NCBI GenBank assembly: GCA_023078685.1
Contig: JALGAS010000007.1
Location: 62,001 to 126,000, forward strand
Reading direction: 5' to 3'
Origin: Neopestalotiopsis rosae
Lineage: Eukaryota > Ascomycota > Sordariomycetes > Amphisphaeriales > Sporocadaceae
DNA: 64,000 nucleotides
The translations under genes and the position numbers were made by a program. Under the pieces are notes generated by a model. That model was not told the DNA's origin. It was given only the letters and a program-made list of their open reading frames with translations, and made no database searches. Each line of letters begins with the position of its first letter. The first letter of the stretch is position 1. Below, piece by piece: positions 46,886 to 60,547 of the stretch.

Positions 46886-48910
46886 ATGGATACTCTACTC
46901 GCCCAGTCTTCCCCTCATTTTATGATTGGCATCCTCTTGGGCGTTTTTTTCCATCTCAATGTCTTTATTAAAGGCGAGTGGCACGAATCGGCTCCCGGTG
47001 TTTTCATGTTTCACACTTCAACCGCTGTGATCCTGCTCATCGTCTGGTTCTTAGCCTTAGATGACGTGAAGTCAAATGTATTCGGGACAGCGACAGTGGT
47101 CTTCTCTGGATATGTGCTTGGACTCTTGGCGAGCATGATATCTTACAGGGTCTATTTCCACCCACTCGCGAGGCACGGCTTCGAGGGACCCCGATATGCC
47201 CGAATGACCAAGCTGTGGCATTCTTGGGCGAACAGACATGGACAGAATCACCTGCTTCTAGAACGCCTCCGTGGACAGTACGGAGATTTTGTGAGAACAG
47301 GTAAGTTGAGTGAACCTCTCAGAAGATCGAAAGCTGTACAGTCCTAACAGGCACGCGTGGTTGTCTAGGTCCCGCCGAGCTTACCGTATTTCACCCAGCG
47401 GTCTTTGCAGCCATCGACGGTCCCAAGACAGACTGCGTCAAGGGCGAGTGGTACGACATATTCTATCCGGACATGCAGTCCATTGTCACTTGCCGCGACA
47501 AGGCGGAACATACAGCACACAGGCGCGAGTGGAGCAAGGCGTTTCTTTCAGATGGTAAGTGGCATGAAAAGCCTCAAGTGAGAATCGAGACTCACTGATT
47601 GAATAGCACTTGCACACTATAGCGATATTTCCTCAAGCAACTTGGAAACGCTACAGGGACATCTGGACTCTTGCGCAAAAGACAACACAGCTTGCGAGGT
47701 ACGCGATCTTATGCTGTGGTTCAGTTTCGATGTAATGGGAGAATTGGTCTTCAGCACTTCCTTTGGCATGGTGCGCAACCGAGAATGGCATCCCATCGTT
47801 CGCCATGTCAAAGAAGCCCTTCACCTCGTGGGTCTTCTCAGCGCCGTCCCATGGCTCATGCAGATCGGCTTCAGGTTGGCTCCGCCTGTCAGTATCATGC
47901 GCAATTGGCATGACCTGGTGGACTACTGCAAATATACTATTCAGAAACGAATCGAGAGAGGCAACAATGGCCAGGCTGGACAGGACTTTATGCACTACAT
48001 GTTGCAGCAGCAGGAGAAATTCGGACATAAAGGCGGTCCTGATTGGCTTGTAGGAGATACTTTGATGATGCTCGTAGCAGGCAGGCAAGACAACACTCAC
48101 ATCCCGCACCCGTTTCCCATTCTTTTATTCGATGTTGCTGAAAGTATGGCTTACTGATTCTTCCGTGATTGCTAGTGATCCGGTCGGAACTTCCATGCTG
48201 TTCATTTTGTATTATCTGGTCAAGCATCCTCATCACGCCGAATTGATACACCGTGAAATAGATGGTATTGATATCAACGACAACAAAGTTCTCAGCCAGC
48301 TCAGTCATCTCAATGCTGTTATAAATGAGTCCTCTCGCTTGGGCCCGTCCATACCCACAGCGGGCATCCGGAAAACGGGGCCAAAGGGCCTCATGGTTGG
48401 CGAGACTTACATACCCCCGGAAACGACGATAGTGGCCCCACGGTACTCTATCTTTCGAAGTACGATCTTTGTCCTTTTACTTACTCAACGAAAAGTGAGC
48501 ATCGTGCTGACATTTGATACCTTTAAGGAGAGGACTGTTTTGAAAAGGCAGACCAATTTATTCCCGAACGATGGACTACACATCCAGAAATGGTTCACGA
48601 TTCAACTGCCTTCAAACCGTTTGGAACGGGTAAGTGATAAAACCCATGCTTGATCCTCAGCAAATGGCCCACAACATTGCGGCCTTGTAATATGGGACTG
48701 ACAGGCCATTATACAGGGGAGACTTCATGTCTAGGACGGACTTTGTCGCTTCGCATTCTCCGTCGGGTCGTTGCGCAGCTTGTCAAGAAATACGAATTTC
48801 GGTTTGCTCCGGGCGAGGATGGGTGCCATGTCTATGGGGATCTCGCTGATCATTTCTCGGCAACACCTGGTCAATTGAATCTGTGCGTCAAGATTCGGGA
48901 ACAACAATGA
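46886..48910 (+). CDS. Cytochrome P450 monooxygenase
   Basis: Six exons (46886-47300, 47369-47554, 47607-48084, 48176-48459, 48528-48629, 48717-48910), 552 aa. Seen: two or three N-terminal hydrophobic segments, I-helix VAGSDPVGTS (about 357-366), K-helix ESSR at 411-414, a FIPERW PERF-type block, and the haem loop FGTGETSCLG at 486-495 with Cys493 as the axial ligand. The several N-terminal membrane helices recall the tryprostatin-hydroxylase-like fungal P450s, an impression only. Membrane-bound (ER), needs NADPH-P450 reductase; substrate unknown. Odd points: the I-helix Thr usual after Asp is Pro, and intron 3 has a GC donor. The haem loop is intact only if the intron 48630-48716 is spliced as given. 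A secreted hydrolase gene follows 370 bp downstream on the same strand. Confidence 0.88.
48085..48175 (+). other. Probable GC-AG intron in the P450 gene
   Basis: The junction reads GGCAG|GCAAGA ... GCTTACTGAT ... TGCTAG|TGATCC. Splicing makes LVAGSDPVGTS, the expected I-helix. No GT donor nearby gives the same join. The donor could alternatively be a mutated GT. Confidence 0.7.
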
Positions 48911-49277
48911 TGCTCTCAACACAAGGGCTTATGACAGTTTTTTATAACACAGTCTACATAGTCCGTAGTCTATATGGAATGAGTGTCCAATGTGTGAATT
49001 AAGTGCTTCAGTGGAATGAAAGGAAGAAAGTCAGAATTCAGCCCCTGGAATTGGTGCTGTCATCAATGCTACTCAAGCTGCAAGCGACCCCGCCCCGGGA
49101 GCCTATAGTCCTTGGCTCTCCACCATACATCCGACCCCGGCAGATCGCCAACGGTGTTTACCGCATATTTCTACTGATCAGTGTTTTAGGGACTTTACTT
49201 CGGAGAGGCCAGTCAAGTTGTGTTGACTTTCTCCAGTACAATCATTGCTTCGCTATCAGCTTAGACAGTCGAACATA
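48911..49277. other. Spacer between P450 and hydrolase genes
   Basis: About 370 bp, co-directional. Holds the P450 3' UTR and the hydrolase promoter. No clear TATA box or repeat. Confidence 0.6.
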
Positions 49278-50284
49278 ATGTTGTTCAATTCCAGTCTACC
49301 GAGCGTCTTATGGCTCATCATGGCGGCGGCCATCAGCCGGTCCGTGGCCAGTGAAGCTCTGCACCGGCGTGAATACTTCTTCGTGGGCGGCGAATACGTG
49401 AACACGACGGGTGGTACGCTGCTGCAGAACCAAATGTATGTCGAAAAGCTAAGCCCGGCCACAAATGCGACGCAGCCGTATCCTCTTATACTGTTCCATG
49501 GAGGCTCGCAAGATGGAACCGTGAGTTGCAAAATCATTCATGCCCCAATTTGCAAGAGAAATAAAGATCGGATATGCTAATCTGCTCAATTTTCTCGATT
49601 TAAGAACTGGTTGAATAAGCCCGACGGTGGCGTAGGCTGGGCATCATGGTTTCTGAACAATGGTTACGAGCTCTACATAGTCGATGAGCCATCGCGCGGC
49701 CGTTCCGCGTGGAACGCCGTTGATGGGTTTCCCACCACCACTTTCTCGGTTGAGGTGATTACTTCACGGTTCACTGCTACTGGAAACTCTACCGCGTGGC
49801 CGCAGGCTAAGCTACATACTCAATGGCCTGGTGTGAGTATACACCCTGGACACTTGAATGATAAGTACTATATTAACTAGATATATGAACCACCCAGTCG
49901 GGCGTCCCAGGCGACCCCGTCTTCGACACCTACTACGCCTCGGTAGTCCAAGGCATAGCCAACAACACGGAGCAAGAGCGAGCCGTCCGCGAAGCCGGCA
50001 TAGCGCTCCTCGACCGGGTAGGCCCGGCCGTGGTGCTCACGCACTCCCAGGGAGGCCCCTACGGCTGGTCCCTCGCGGACGCGCGCCCCTCGCTCGTCCG
50101 GGCCCTGGTGCAGATAGAGCCCAAGGGCCCGCCCTTTCGCGAGGAGGTCTTCTTGTCCGACTATAGTGGGACTATTAGTGAGGGCAAATTGCCGTTTTTG
50201 GTAATTTTGGCCCCTAAAAGGGCTATTTTAGGAGGGAAACCCTTTCCCGAAAAAGGGCCGATAAAGGCCGTAAAGGTATTTTAA
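49278..50284 (+). pseudogene. Secreted alpha/beta-hydrolase, 3' truncated at the AT-rich block
   Basis: Three exons (49278-49520, 49605-49832, 49898-50284). Seen: a hydrophobic signal-like N-terminus, an oxyanion turn ILFHGGSQDGT, YIVDEPSRGRSAW, HTQWPG and the nucleophile segment VVLTHSQGGPYGW, all typical of a fungal secreted alpha/beta-hydrolase group. Family-like sequence stops after KGPPFREEVF (about 50,153); from about 50,160 the DNA changes to the AT-rich, CpA-poor block and the frame continues for about 43 unrelated residues to a TAA at 50,284. The C-terminal third with the catalytic His is missing, so the product (285 aa) is probably inactive. The likely cause is transposon insertion or deletion at the repeat edge. 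It lies directly after the P450 gene on the same strand. Confidence 0.8.
50164..50193. repeat. Short inverted repeats at the AT-block edge
   Basis: TAGTGGGACTA (50,164-50,174, four-base arms) is followed by GGCAAATTGCC (50,183-50,193, five-base arms). They lie exactly where hydrolase similarity ends and may be the tip of a transposon, but no matching partner end was seen in the window. Confidence 0.45.
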
Positions 50285-50310
50285 AGGGTAATTAAAGGGT
50301 AATTAAAGGG
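50281..50310 (+). repeat. 11-bp tandem repeat TTAAAGGGTAA
   Basis: Two full units and a partial third of TTAAAGGGTAA, within the first 150 bp of the AT-rich block. Confidence 0.8.
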
Positions 50311-53300
50311 ATCCCCTAATTTTAAAGGGTATTTCGAGGGCGTCGGGAGGAACGATCCCTTTAAGCGCGATAAAAGCGGATATTTAATGCTATTATATAG
50401 CGTTAAAAAGGATATTTAGAATTAATACGAATAAATATAGCTTTAATTTTATTTATACCGGGAATTATAATATTTATTAAATATAATAAATTAAAAATTA
50501 AAAATTAAGCCTAATTATTTATTTAAACGATTTATTTTTATTTTGCGGCGCTATTTTCCCCTAATTATAGCGGGTTAAAAGCGTATTAATTAATTATAAT
50601 AATCGGTGCCTATTATAAAATAGAATTAAGCGCCGAAATAGGATTTTTTAGCGCGATCGTATTTTATAAATCGTATTATAAAATTTAATAAAATGCAAAA
50701 ATAATTATAAAAATAATAATAAATAAATAATATAATTTATTAAATAAATAGCTAATATTTATTTATTATTATCGTTAAATTATTATATATTTATTTAAAT
50801 ATTAATTAAAATAACCTTTTTTTTTAACGTATAATTAAGCTTAGCTAGCTAAATTGCGCGTTTTTAAAAAAGCTTTTTTTAATTAATTAATATTATATTT
50901 AAATTATATTATTATATATTTAAATATATTTTTATTTATTATTATTAAAAAGCTTAGCTAATTTATTAATATATAAAATAATATAAAAAATTAAATTAGC
51001 TATTTTAAAAATTATTTAATAATTTATAAAATTAAATTAATTTTTAATTATTATTAATAATTATTTAAGCCGCGAATTAAGCTCGGGAAATAAATTAAAA
51101 TTAATTTTATAATATTATAATTATAAATTATAAAAAGCTATTATAAATTATAAAACGCTATTATAAAAAAGCTAATATATATAAAATATATAATTATAAA
51201 TTCCGTTTATATTAATATATTTTCGAATTTTAAAAATATATAATTAAGCGCTTTTATTTAACGCTTAAAAAATAAATATTAAGCATTTAATTAGCGTTAT
51301 TTAGGGAATAAAGCGACGATACCGATTTTTAAGCAAAAAAGATTAAAAATTATTATAAAAAAATTTGCGATATTCGTTTTATAATAAAATAATTTAAATA
51401 TTTTTATTAATTTTTTATTATAATTTCTTTTAATTTTAATAATATTAATAATATTTAATATTTAAATTATAATAGCTAACGATAGCTCCGTAAAAATTAA
51501 ATTTAAATAATTTATTAATAAATCGTAATTTATTATTTATTTTTTTTAATTAATTTTTTTTTAAAAATACCATAAAAGCCTTAAATTTATAACGGAATAA
51601 AAAAAGGAAAAATAATAAAATAAAACCGCCGCTGCTTAACGGGTAAATAAATTACGCTATTTAAAACCTAAAAAAAAAATTATTAAAATTATAATAAGCA
51701 GAAAAAAAAAAATTAAAAAAGGGACGTATCGCCGCTGCCGCCGATAAAAGCGAGCTAAAAAATAAATCGGCGATTTACGAATTAAAACGATTTTTAATTA
51801 AAAATTTACAAAAAAAAAGGCTAAAAAAGGCAAAATTGCTACCGGGTTTAAAAATTCCGAAAACGCCGCTAATTTTTTATTTATAATTAAATATTAAAAT
51901 AAGCTTTATACGCTTTTTTATTAGGCTAAAAAATAATAGCAAAATCCGAATATACCACTATATTAAAATAATATTAATAAAATAAAAAAGCTTTTTAAAA
52001 AAATTAAAAAAAAAATATATATTATTTATAAAAAAATAAAATTTGCGACCGAGGAATTATAATAAATTAAAATTAACACTATAAAAATTTAGCGAATATT
52101 TATAATTTATTAAAACTTCCGCGAATAATAACGCGCAAGCTTATTTTTTTATTATTTTATTAAGCTATCGTATAAAAGCCTAATAAAATAAATATTAACC
52201 GCCGCGCGATATATATTATATTATATATAAAAAATAAAAACGAATTTAATAATTACGTAATTAATTTTTAATAATAAATTAATTTAAATATTTTAAAAAT
52301 TTAAATTAATTTAAATAAACCGGGCTTAGCTAATCCGAATTTAATAAAAAATAATAGCATTAATAAAAAATTATATATTTTATATAAAAATAAATTATAT
52401 ATTTAAACGGATTTTAAATTTATATTTTTTTTTTATTATATATAAATATATATTTTTTTAATATAAATTATTATTTAGCTATTTTTAAAGCCCTAAAATT
52501 TAGCTTAAAAAATCCGATTATTATTTTTATTTTATTTAATAAATTTTAAAGCTAAAATTAATATTTTTTATTATTTTTATTTTAATAATTCCCTTTTATA
52601 AACCGTATAAATAGCTCGATTATTTAATATTATCGCATTATAAATAAAAATTATATATTAAATTCGGTATAATTTTTACGCTTATAAAAACGGCTATATA
52701 CGTATTTTTTATAATTAAATAATAATTTATAATTAAGCGTAATCGACGGTTGCTAAAATATTCGGTTATAAAATAATTAAATAATATTTAGCTATAAAAT
52801 AATTAAAGCTAAAATATTATAAAAAGCTATATAATTAATTAAAATTAAAAATAATTAATTTAATTAAAAATTAATAAAATTATAATTATAATATAATAAT
52901 TTTAAATAAAATAATTATCCGTAATATTTAATTATATCGCGTTTTAATTATTTTAATTTATATTATTTTATAAAGCTATATATTATAATATATTATTAGC
53001 TATAAATAGCGTTATTTATTAAATAATTATTATTAATAATTTTAAATATTATTATTATTATAGCTAATTTTATAATTTTATTATTATTTAAATTAAAAAT
53101 TATAAAAAGCTTTTTCGGTATTAAAACCGCGGTTTTAGCTTTTAGCTAATATAATTCTATTATTTATTATTTATTATTTATTATTTATTTCTTTTATTTT
53201 TTCGGTAATTAGCAAAATTTTTATTTTTTATTTTTTTAATTATTTTAAAATATATCGTATATAATAGCTATAAAATCCTTTTTTAAAAATTAATAATTTT

Positions 53301-56300
53301 AATTAAATTATATTTTTATTATTTAAATAAATAGCGTATATTTACGATAATATAATTTAATTAACCGCTTTTTATTTTTTATCCTAAACCGGATTTGCGT
53401 ATTAAAAATATAAATTCGATTCCAAAAATTATCGATTAAATAATTAGCTTTTTTAGGGGCTTATTCATACCCGGGGGGTTGCCGGTATTTAGGGTTTTTA
53501 TTTTATATTTAAATAAATTATCGCTAAAAATTTTTATATAGCTTTATAGCTACGGCTCGGTTATAAAGGTTTATAATATAATCGTTTTTTTTTAAAAAGC
53601 CTTTTAGCAATATTTAAAATAAATTAATTATCGATAATAATTTTTTTTTAATATAATTAATTATATTTTATAAAAAAATTTAATATAATAAAAAAAAAAA
53701 ATTTTTATTTTTAATTAAATATTATTCGATTATATTAATAAAATAAATATAAAATAATAAAAAAAAAAAAAGGCCGAATTTAATCGATTAATTCGATAAC
53801 CGGATACCGAGCTTTAAGGCTAAATAATCGTTAAAAATAAAGCCGGGGTTTAAATTTTAATAAAAAAAGCTTTATATAATTTAATATACCGTTTTATTAG
53901 GATATTTTTATTTTTGCTTTTTATTTTATTATATTAATTAAAATATAAAATTAGCTTAATTATATATTTTTTTATTATTTTTTATAATTAATTTAAATAT
54001 TTTTTTAAAAAATTAAATAAATTTACCTTAAAAGCTTTAGCGTAAATATTATTCCTATATTTATTATTAAATTAGGCTATTTTTTCGCTTTTTATTTATA
54101 GCTTTAATTTTTTAATATTTAAATAATAAAGGCTTATTCCCGTTAAATAAAAATAATTTATAAAAAAATGCAAAAAATTAATTAGCTTACGATAAATTCG
54201 CTTAATATTACGGATATAAATAACGTTTACGTAAAAAACGATTAATATAGCGTAATTTATTTAATATTTATAATATTTTAATATTTTAGCTTAATATATT
54301 TTAAAAATTTTAATTATCGTTATCGTTATCGCCGGCTTTTATTATTTTAAATAATAATATTAAGATATTATTATTATAATTATTATTATTATAATTTTTT
54401 TTTTCCCTTTTTTCTCCTTATTTTTTATTATTTATAATTATTATTTTTCGGTTATTTTTCGCTTTTATTAATATAATTAATAACCGTAAATTTTATTACG
54501 CTTTTTATAAAAAGCCGTCCCGCTATATAGCCGTTATAACGCGTAATTATTTTAGCCGCTCCGCATTTATCGAATAAATAAATATAAAAGCTTTTTAATT
54601 TAAAAAGAATTTCGTATCGTAAGCTTGCGGCTTTAAATCTTTATCGCTATCGTTTTTAAATATTATTTTTTTTTATTAGCTAAATCGCCCGGTTTATTTT
54701 TATTTAAAATATATATTATTAAAATATTATATCCGGTTATTATTATAAATATAACCGGCGCATTTTTTTCCGTTTACGTAAATATTTTATAAATTCTTTT
54801 TTTCCGCGTAGCGAAAATAATCCCGCTCCGAAAAAATAGCAAAAATTTATAATAGCGCTATTTTTAAATTTTTATTATTAAATAAAACCGAATAAAGGAA
54901 ATTAAAATCTTTTTTATAATTAATACGGTTTTTTTTATATTTTAGCGATTTTTAAACCGGCTTATTTAATAGCTAAATTAATATTATCGCTATCGGCAGC
55001 TTATTTAAAATAAAATATTTATTTTAAATAAATTTATATTTATATTATACGGCTTTTTACGTAATTTAATATTTTATATATTATTAGCTATATATTTTTT
55101 TATTTACCGCTATATTTATTTTATAATATATTTTAATTAGGCTCGTTTTTTTTTCGTTTTCTTTTTTGCTTTTATTTTTGCTTTTTCTTTTTTTTTTCCG
55201 TTTTTTTTAAGCTTAATACGGCATTTTTAAAAAGCGTTAATTACGCTAGCAAAAAAAATACGTTATATAGGTTTTAACGACCCGCGCTAGCATTTATAAT
55301 AATTTTTTTCCTTTTTTTTTTTGCGCAACGAAATAATATAATAATAATCGGGCAATAATAGCGTTTTTTTATTATATATATATATATATATTAATTTAAT
55401 TATTTTATAATTATATTAATTAAATTATTATTTATAATAAATTATTATTAATAATTATTTTTAATTTTTAAATATAAAGCGTATTAAGGCACGATTTTAA
55501 TAATATTTATAAAATTAAAAATATTATATTAAAATTTTATTATAATAGCCTTTTTCGTAATTATTTTATTATAATTTAATTATTTTTAATAATAAATATT
55601 ATAATATAATAATATTAATTTTTACCGGGATTTTATTTCGGCGTTATCGCGAAAATAAGCGCGGCCGTATTTAATACGTATTAATAGCTAAATATTCGAT
55701 AAAAACTATATTAGCTTTAAAAATAATAATATATAAAAGGCTTATTTATATATTAAATCCGTTTTTCGCAAATAAAAAATATTTTAAATACGTTTTTCGC
55801 AAATAAAAAAATAATAATAAGCTTATTTAAATTTTTGCTAATTTAAATATAAAAATTTTTATTTTTTTTTGCTTTTATTTTTTCGATAAAAATTACGCGT
55901 TTTTTTATTATTATTTTTATTTTATTTTAAATACCGTTTTTTATTTAAAATTTCGGAAACTCGAATTATATTCGGCTATTATAATAAAAATATTTATTAA
56001 ATATAGCGCTTTAAATTTAATACCCCCGAATATCCTAATTCGTATATATAAAATAACGCTTTAGCCGTTTATTAATTTTATATTTTTAGCCGATTTAAAT
56101 TTTTACGAAACCGAATTAAAATATATATTCCGATTTTTTAGCGATAATTAATATATTAAAAAATCGGTATATTATTATAAAATTATTATTATTAAATCCG
56201 ATAAATATTTTAGCGTTATTATATAATTATTTATCGCGGCGCGTAATAATTATCCGATAACTTTTATAGCCGGTTAAATAAAAGCTATATTAAATCTTTT

Positions 56301-57304
56301 TTTTATAAATACCGGCGATTTATATTATATTAAAGCGGATTTTTTTTTAAGCGCTTAAACGTTTTTTATTGCGTAATAATTAATAATTCCTAATATTTAA
56401 ACCGGATATTATATATAAATATTAAATATAATAAAAATCCTTAATAATTTTTTAGCGCCGCGTTAAGCGTTTTTTAATAACGCGGTAAAAACCTAATACG
56501 TGCTAAATAAAAAGCCGCTAAAATTATATTTTAAATATTATGCAAAATTCCCGCTTAAAAATTTTATATAATAATGCTACCGAAAATTTAAAGCGATAGT
56601 TATTATAATATTTTATTTGCGAAATAAGCTATTAAAAATAAAAATTTAAATTATAGGCTTATTGCGACCGTATTATTAATTACCGAATTTATAAAATCGC
56701 TTTAAACGTCGGAAATATTTAAGCTTTTTAAAAGCCGTTTTTATTTTTATTACGCCGTTATCCGTAACGTTTTAAAATACGCATAAATCGGCGAAATTTA
56801 TAATATCGCGCGTAAGCTTCGGCGTTTTTTATCGTAAAACGGCGCTTTCTTAATATAAAATATCGGTATTTTAATTAATATTCCTTTTTAATATTAAATT
56901 AAATAATAAATAAGCTAATATATTTATTAATTTAGCCTAAAATTTAATTTAATTTTTATTTATATTATTTATTTTAGCTTTTTACGCCTTTTAAGCGGGT
57001 AAAGCTTTTCCGCGCTAAATCGCGAAAATTTCCCTAATTTGCTTAAAAATTTTAATATAAGCCTTTATACGGTTTATATATTAATTTTATTATTATTTAT
57101 TAAATAATTAATAATATTAATTTATATTTTTTTATTAATTATAAATTAATTATATTTTTATTATATTTATATAATAATTATATAATAAAATTATAAAACC
57201 CGTTAAAAACGGCGAAATTATTAATATATATAAAATAATTAAAAAAACGAAATAAAAATAAATAAATAAATATATTTAGCTATAAAAGGCTATATAATAA
57301 AAAT

Positions 57305-57440
57305 TGTGACAGTTAGAGGAGCATTTGATATATAGGTATAAAATCACCAGATGGGAACGAAAGCATGGGGTTCGAAAAGTGAGTGATAAAAGTCTGATTT
57401 CTATAAATGAAATAGGCAGATATATATTATTATATATTAC
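57305..57440 (+). mobile_element. Less-mutated island, possible LTR end
   Basis: After thousands of bases nearly free of TG and CA, the sequence TGTGACAGTTAGAGGAGC begins at 57,305 and is followed by ordinary-looking DNA with several CA and TG words (CACCAG, GAAAGCATGGGG) before composition drifts back to AT-rich beyond about 57,430. A TG start and a nearby GGTATAAAATC fit the 5' end of an LTR, but no matching CA end or target duplication was found. It may instead be a non-repeated fragment that escaped mutation. Confidence 0.35.
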
Positions 57441-60400
57441 TCCAGCCCTAAATAGGCTTATTTAAGCTACGTTAAATGGATTGCTTTTATAAAACCGTAA
57501 ATCCTATTATATACCCCTTAAGCTAAAAATAAGCGTCCCCGTAAAGCTTATAAAATGCAATCCAGGAAACCTTACTATTATAACTATTTATAGGACTTAA
57601 ACCCTAAATATTAATATTAAAAATATAGTTTTTCGCAAATTATATTGGAAATTATCTAAATATTTTAAAATAAATTATTAAAATAATATTATTCCTCTCC
57701 TATTCGGCGGTTCTAAAACCAAATATATTAGAAAAAAATCTATAATAAATTGCTAAAATAATATTATTTATTTAGGAGCTTGGGCTTTGAAGGCAAAATC
57801 GTTTAAAAAAATTATTAATAAATTATTAAAAATAGCTTTATTACCTAAAAGCTTAGGCCCTAATTGCCGGTTTTGCCTATTTCGAAATTCGATTCACCGC
57901 TTTTTATAATAATTAATTTATATATTTTCTTTCGAATAGCTATTAGTAAAATAAAAGGAACCTAACTTTTTGCAAATATAAAAAAAGCCTTTTCCTTTAT
58001 ATTTTAGCTAATTTCTTCTTTTTTCCATAACTCACCCCTTATTACCAAATCGCCATATTTAATTATCGTAGGCTTTTTTTACTCTTTTTCTAAGCTTTAT
58101 TTTTTAAATTTAGCTATTTATAATTATATTTTATTATGCCTAAAAATAAATCTTCCCGTAAAAAATCTCGTATTTAGCATAAAAGTCCTAATTAGCGTTC
58201 CGCTAGCATTCGTCGTCCCTTTTTTATAATTATACCTCGAATAGATATTTTAAACCTTTAATTTTTATAATCGGCTTTTGGAATTTAAATTACTCCTTAA
58301 TCTAATATTTTTATCCCTTTTAATATTTCGCCTTTTTAAAATTAAGCATAACTTTTTTTCCCTTTTATTAATTACTCTAAATTTCCACTTTTTTACGGTT
58401 AAAATCCTGCTTTCGGTATAAATTTCTAGCAACCGGGGTATAACCCATATTTTTAATTTTTTCTTTTTAATTAATAGCCTGGATTTTAAAGCGGCCCGCT
58501 TATTTAACCGGATTAATAATAATAATATTAGCAGCAATTTTAGCATTATTCTCGCGCTCCTTTTATTTATTCCTAATTTTATTAATTTAGATTTTAAAAA
58601 TCGCTTTTATAGCGCTAATTTAATATTAATTAATTTCGAGCTAATCGTAATATTTTTATAAAAAAAATCGATTTAATAGGTTTTATTTCCCGGGGTTTTT
58701 AATCTCGTGCTTAAAATTTTAAATATTCTAATTTTCGTAAAACTCTATTTCGCGATATTAATACTATTTTTAGCATAAATTATATTATTAAATCTCCTAA
58801 TAAGCGCGCTAATAAGGATTATAACGATAATCGTTTTCGCAAAAAAGATAAATTAATTATTAAGGCTATTTTTAGGCCTCTTATTTTTAATCTCTAAAGC
58901 TAAATATAAAGCCGTCGCCGATATTTATTTTTTAATTTCGACTCTTTTTTATTTTTATTTTTTATATTAATAATTTTATTTTTTAATATTTTTAAAACTC
59001 CCGCTTTTAAACTTATTTTTTCTAAGCTTTCTGCTATTAAATCTTTTTAAAGTCTTTAAATTAAAATATTTAAATCTATAAATACTTAATAATTTTGCTT
59101 AAAATATATTAAGAGTGCTTTTTAAAAATATAATAATAAATCGTATATTATTAATTAAAAAAAGGGTATTTATTAGCGCTATTAATAGCATAAAAAGCTA
59201 TATACCCCTTTAAAACCTAAAATTTTTAATTATATTAAAATATTTTATAAATACCGTTTTTATTCGGAGCGTATTAAAGGCTAATTTAAAATTAGCCTTA
59301 AAATCGCTTTATAGCTATATTAGCCTAAAAAAAAAGAGAAATTATATAATTAGCTATATATAAAAAAAAAAAAAAGATAAAAAATTAAAAAATAAAGAAT
59401 CCTCCTTTAACGATATTATTTTTGCTTTTTAGCCTAAAAGACGCTTTTTCCGAAATATACGCAAAATTTAAAAATAATAAATATAAAAATAAATAAAACT
59501 TAAAGGGGGATTCGAGGTTTATAAGGGAGGTAATTATATTTTTTATATTTTTTATATATTTTTTCTCGGCTTTTAAGGCCTTTTATTATATTTTTCGATT
59601 ATTTTTCGGCTTTTTAGCCATATTTTCGATAAAATTCCGATTTTTCGGCAATATTTTCTGCATTTTTTTCGAATATTTTCGATATTTTTAATAATATTTC
59701 GGGGTAATTTTTGCTATAAATAGCTTAATTAAAATTATTTTTTATTTTAGGTATTATTAATTTTAAATTTAAATGCGTAACGAAACGTTTAAATTTTTAT
59801 TATAAAAATGGTTTTATTAAATTATTTATTAATATATAATCGGTTTAAAGGTATAAAACCGTAAATAATCCTTTTGCATATTTTTATTTTAATTATATAT
59901 TATTTAAATCGATATAGCGAAATTTAATAATAATTTTTATAGCTTTATATAATATTAATCGGATAATTTACTAATTATTATAATAGATATTTTATAATTT
60001 TCCTAAATTTAATCGGATGTTTTTATAAAAACGCTTATATATTATGCTTTTTTTTTTAATTTTAGATAAAATAAGGAGTTTTACTTTTATAAAGCTAATT
60101 ATAATTATAGCTTATTTAAAGGCTTTTTAAATTATTAATTTTTTAAAAAGCATAATAATATATTTTTAGGAGCTTTTCTTAAATTTAAAATTATTAGCGA
60201 AAAAAGTATCGCTAGCGATTAGGAAAATTTAAGCTTCCGTATTTTCTTTATATTAGATTCCTAAATGCCGTATTAAAAATAAATATTTTAATATTTAGAG
60301 TTTATATTTAAAATAATATAAATTAGGATTTATTAGGAAATAAAAAAATAACGCTGCTAAATATGCGATATTTAAATGGATAATAATCGCCGTATATAGA

Positions 60401-60454
60401 ATATATTTTATTAGCTTTTAATATCGTTTAATTTCCTATTAAATTGCAAAATTA

Positions 60455-60459
60455 TTAAA
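60455..60459. repeat. Target-site duplication, left (TTAAA)
   Basis: TTAAA directly before the LTR TG end; an identical copy follows the CA end at 60,930-60,934. Confidence 0.75.
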
Positions 60460-60547
60460 TGTTGCACGGATGTTATACAGCATCGGATAGTGCATAAAAA
60501 TAGCATTATAACGCATATTATATCGTTATAATAGCTATAAAGGCTGT

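Noticed and set aside
50281..50310. TTAAAGGGTAA repeats as telomere-like
   Set aside because: The unit does not match the fungal telomere TTAGGG/CCCTAA, and there are fewer than three copies.
58265..58546. Minus-strand frame rich in Lys, Arg, Leu and Ile
   Set aside because: Composition follows the AT-rich DNA; no motif of reverse transcriptase, integrase or transposase could be read.
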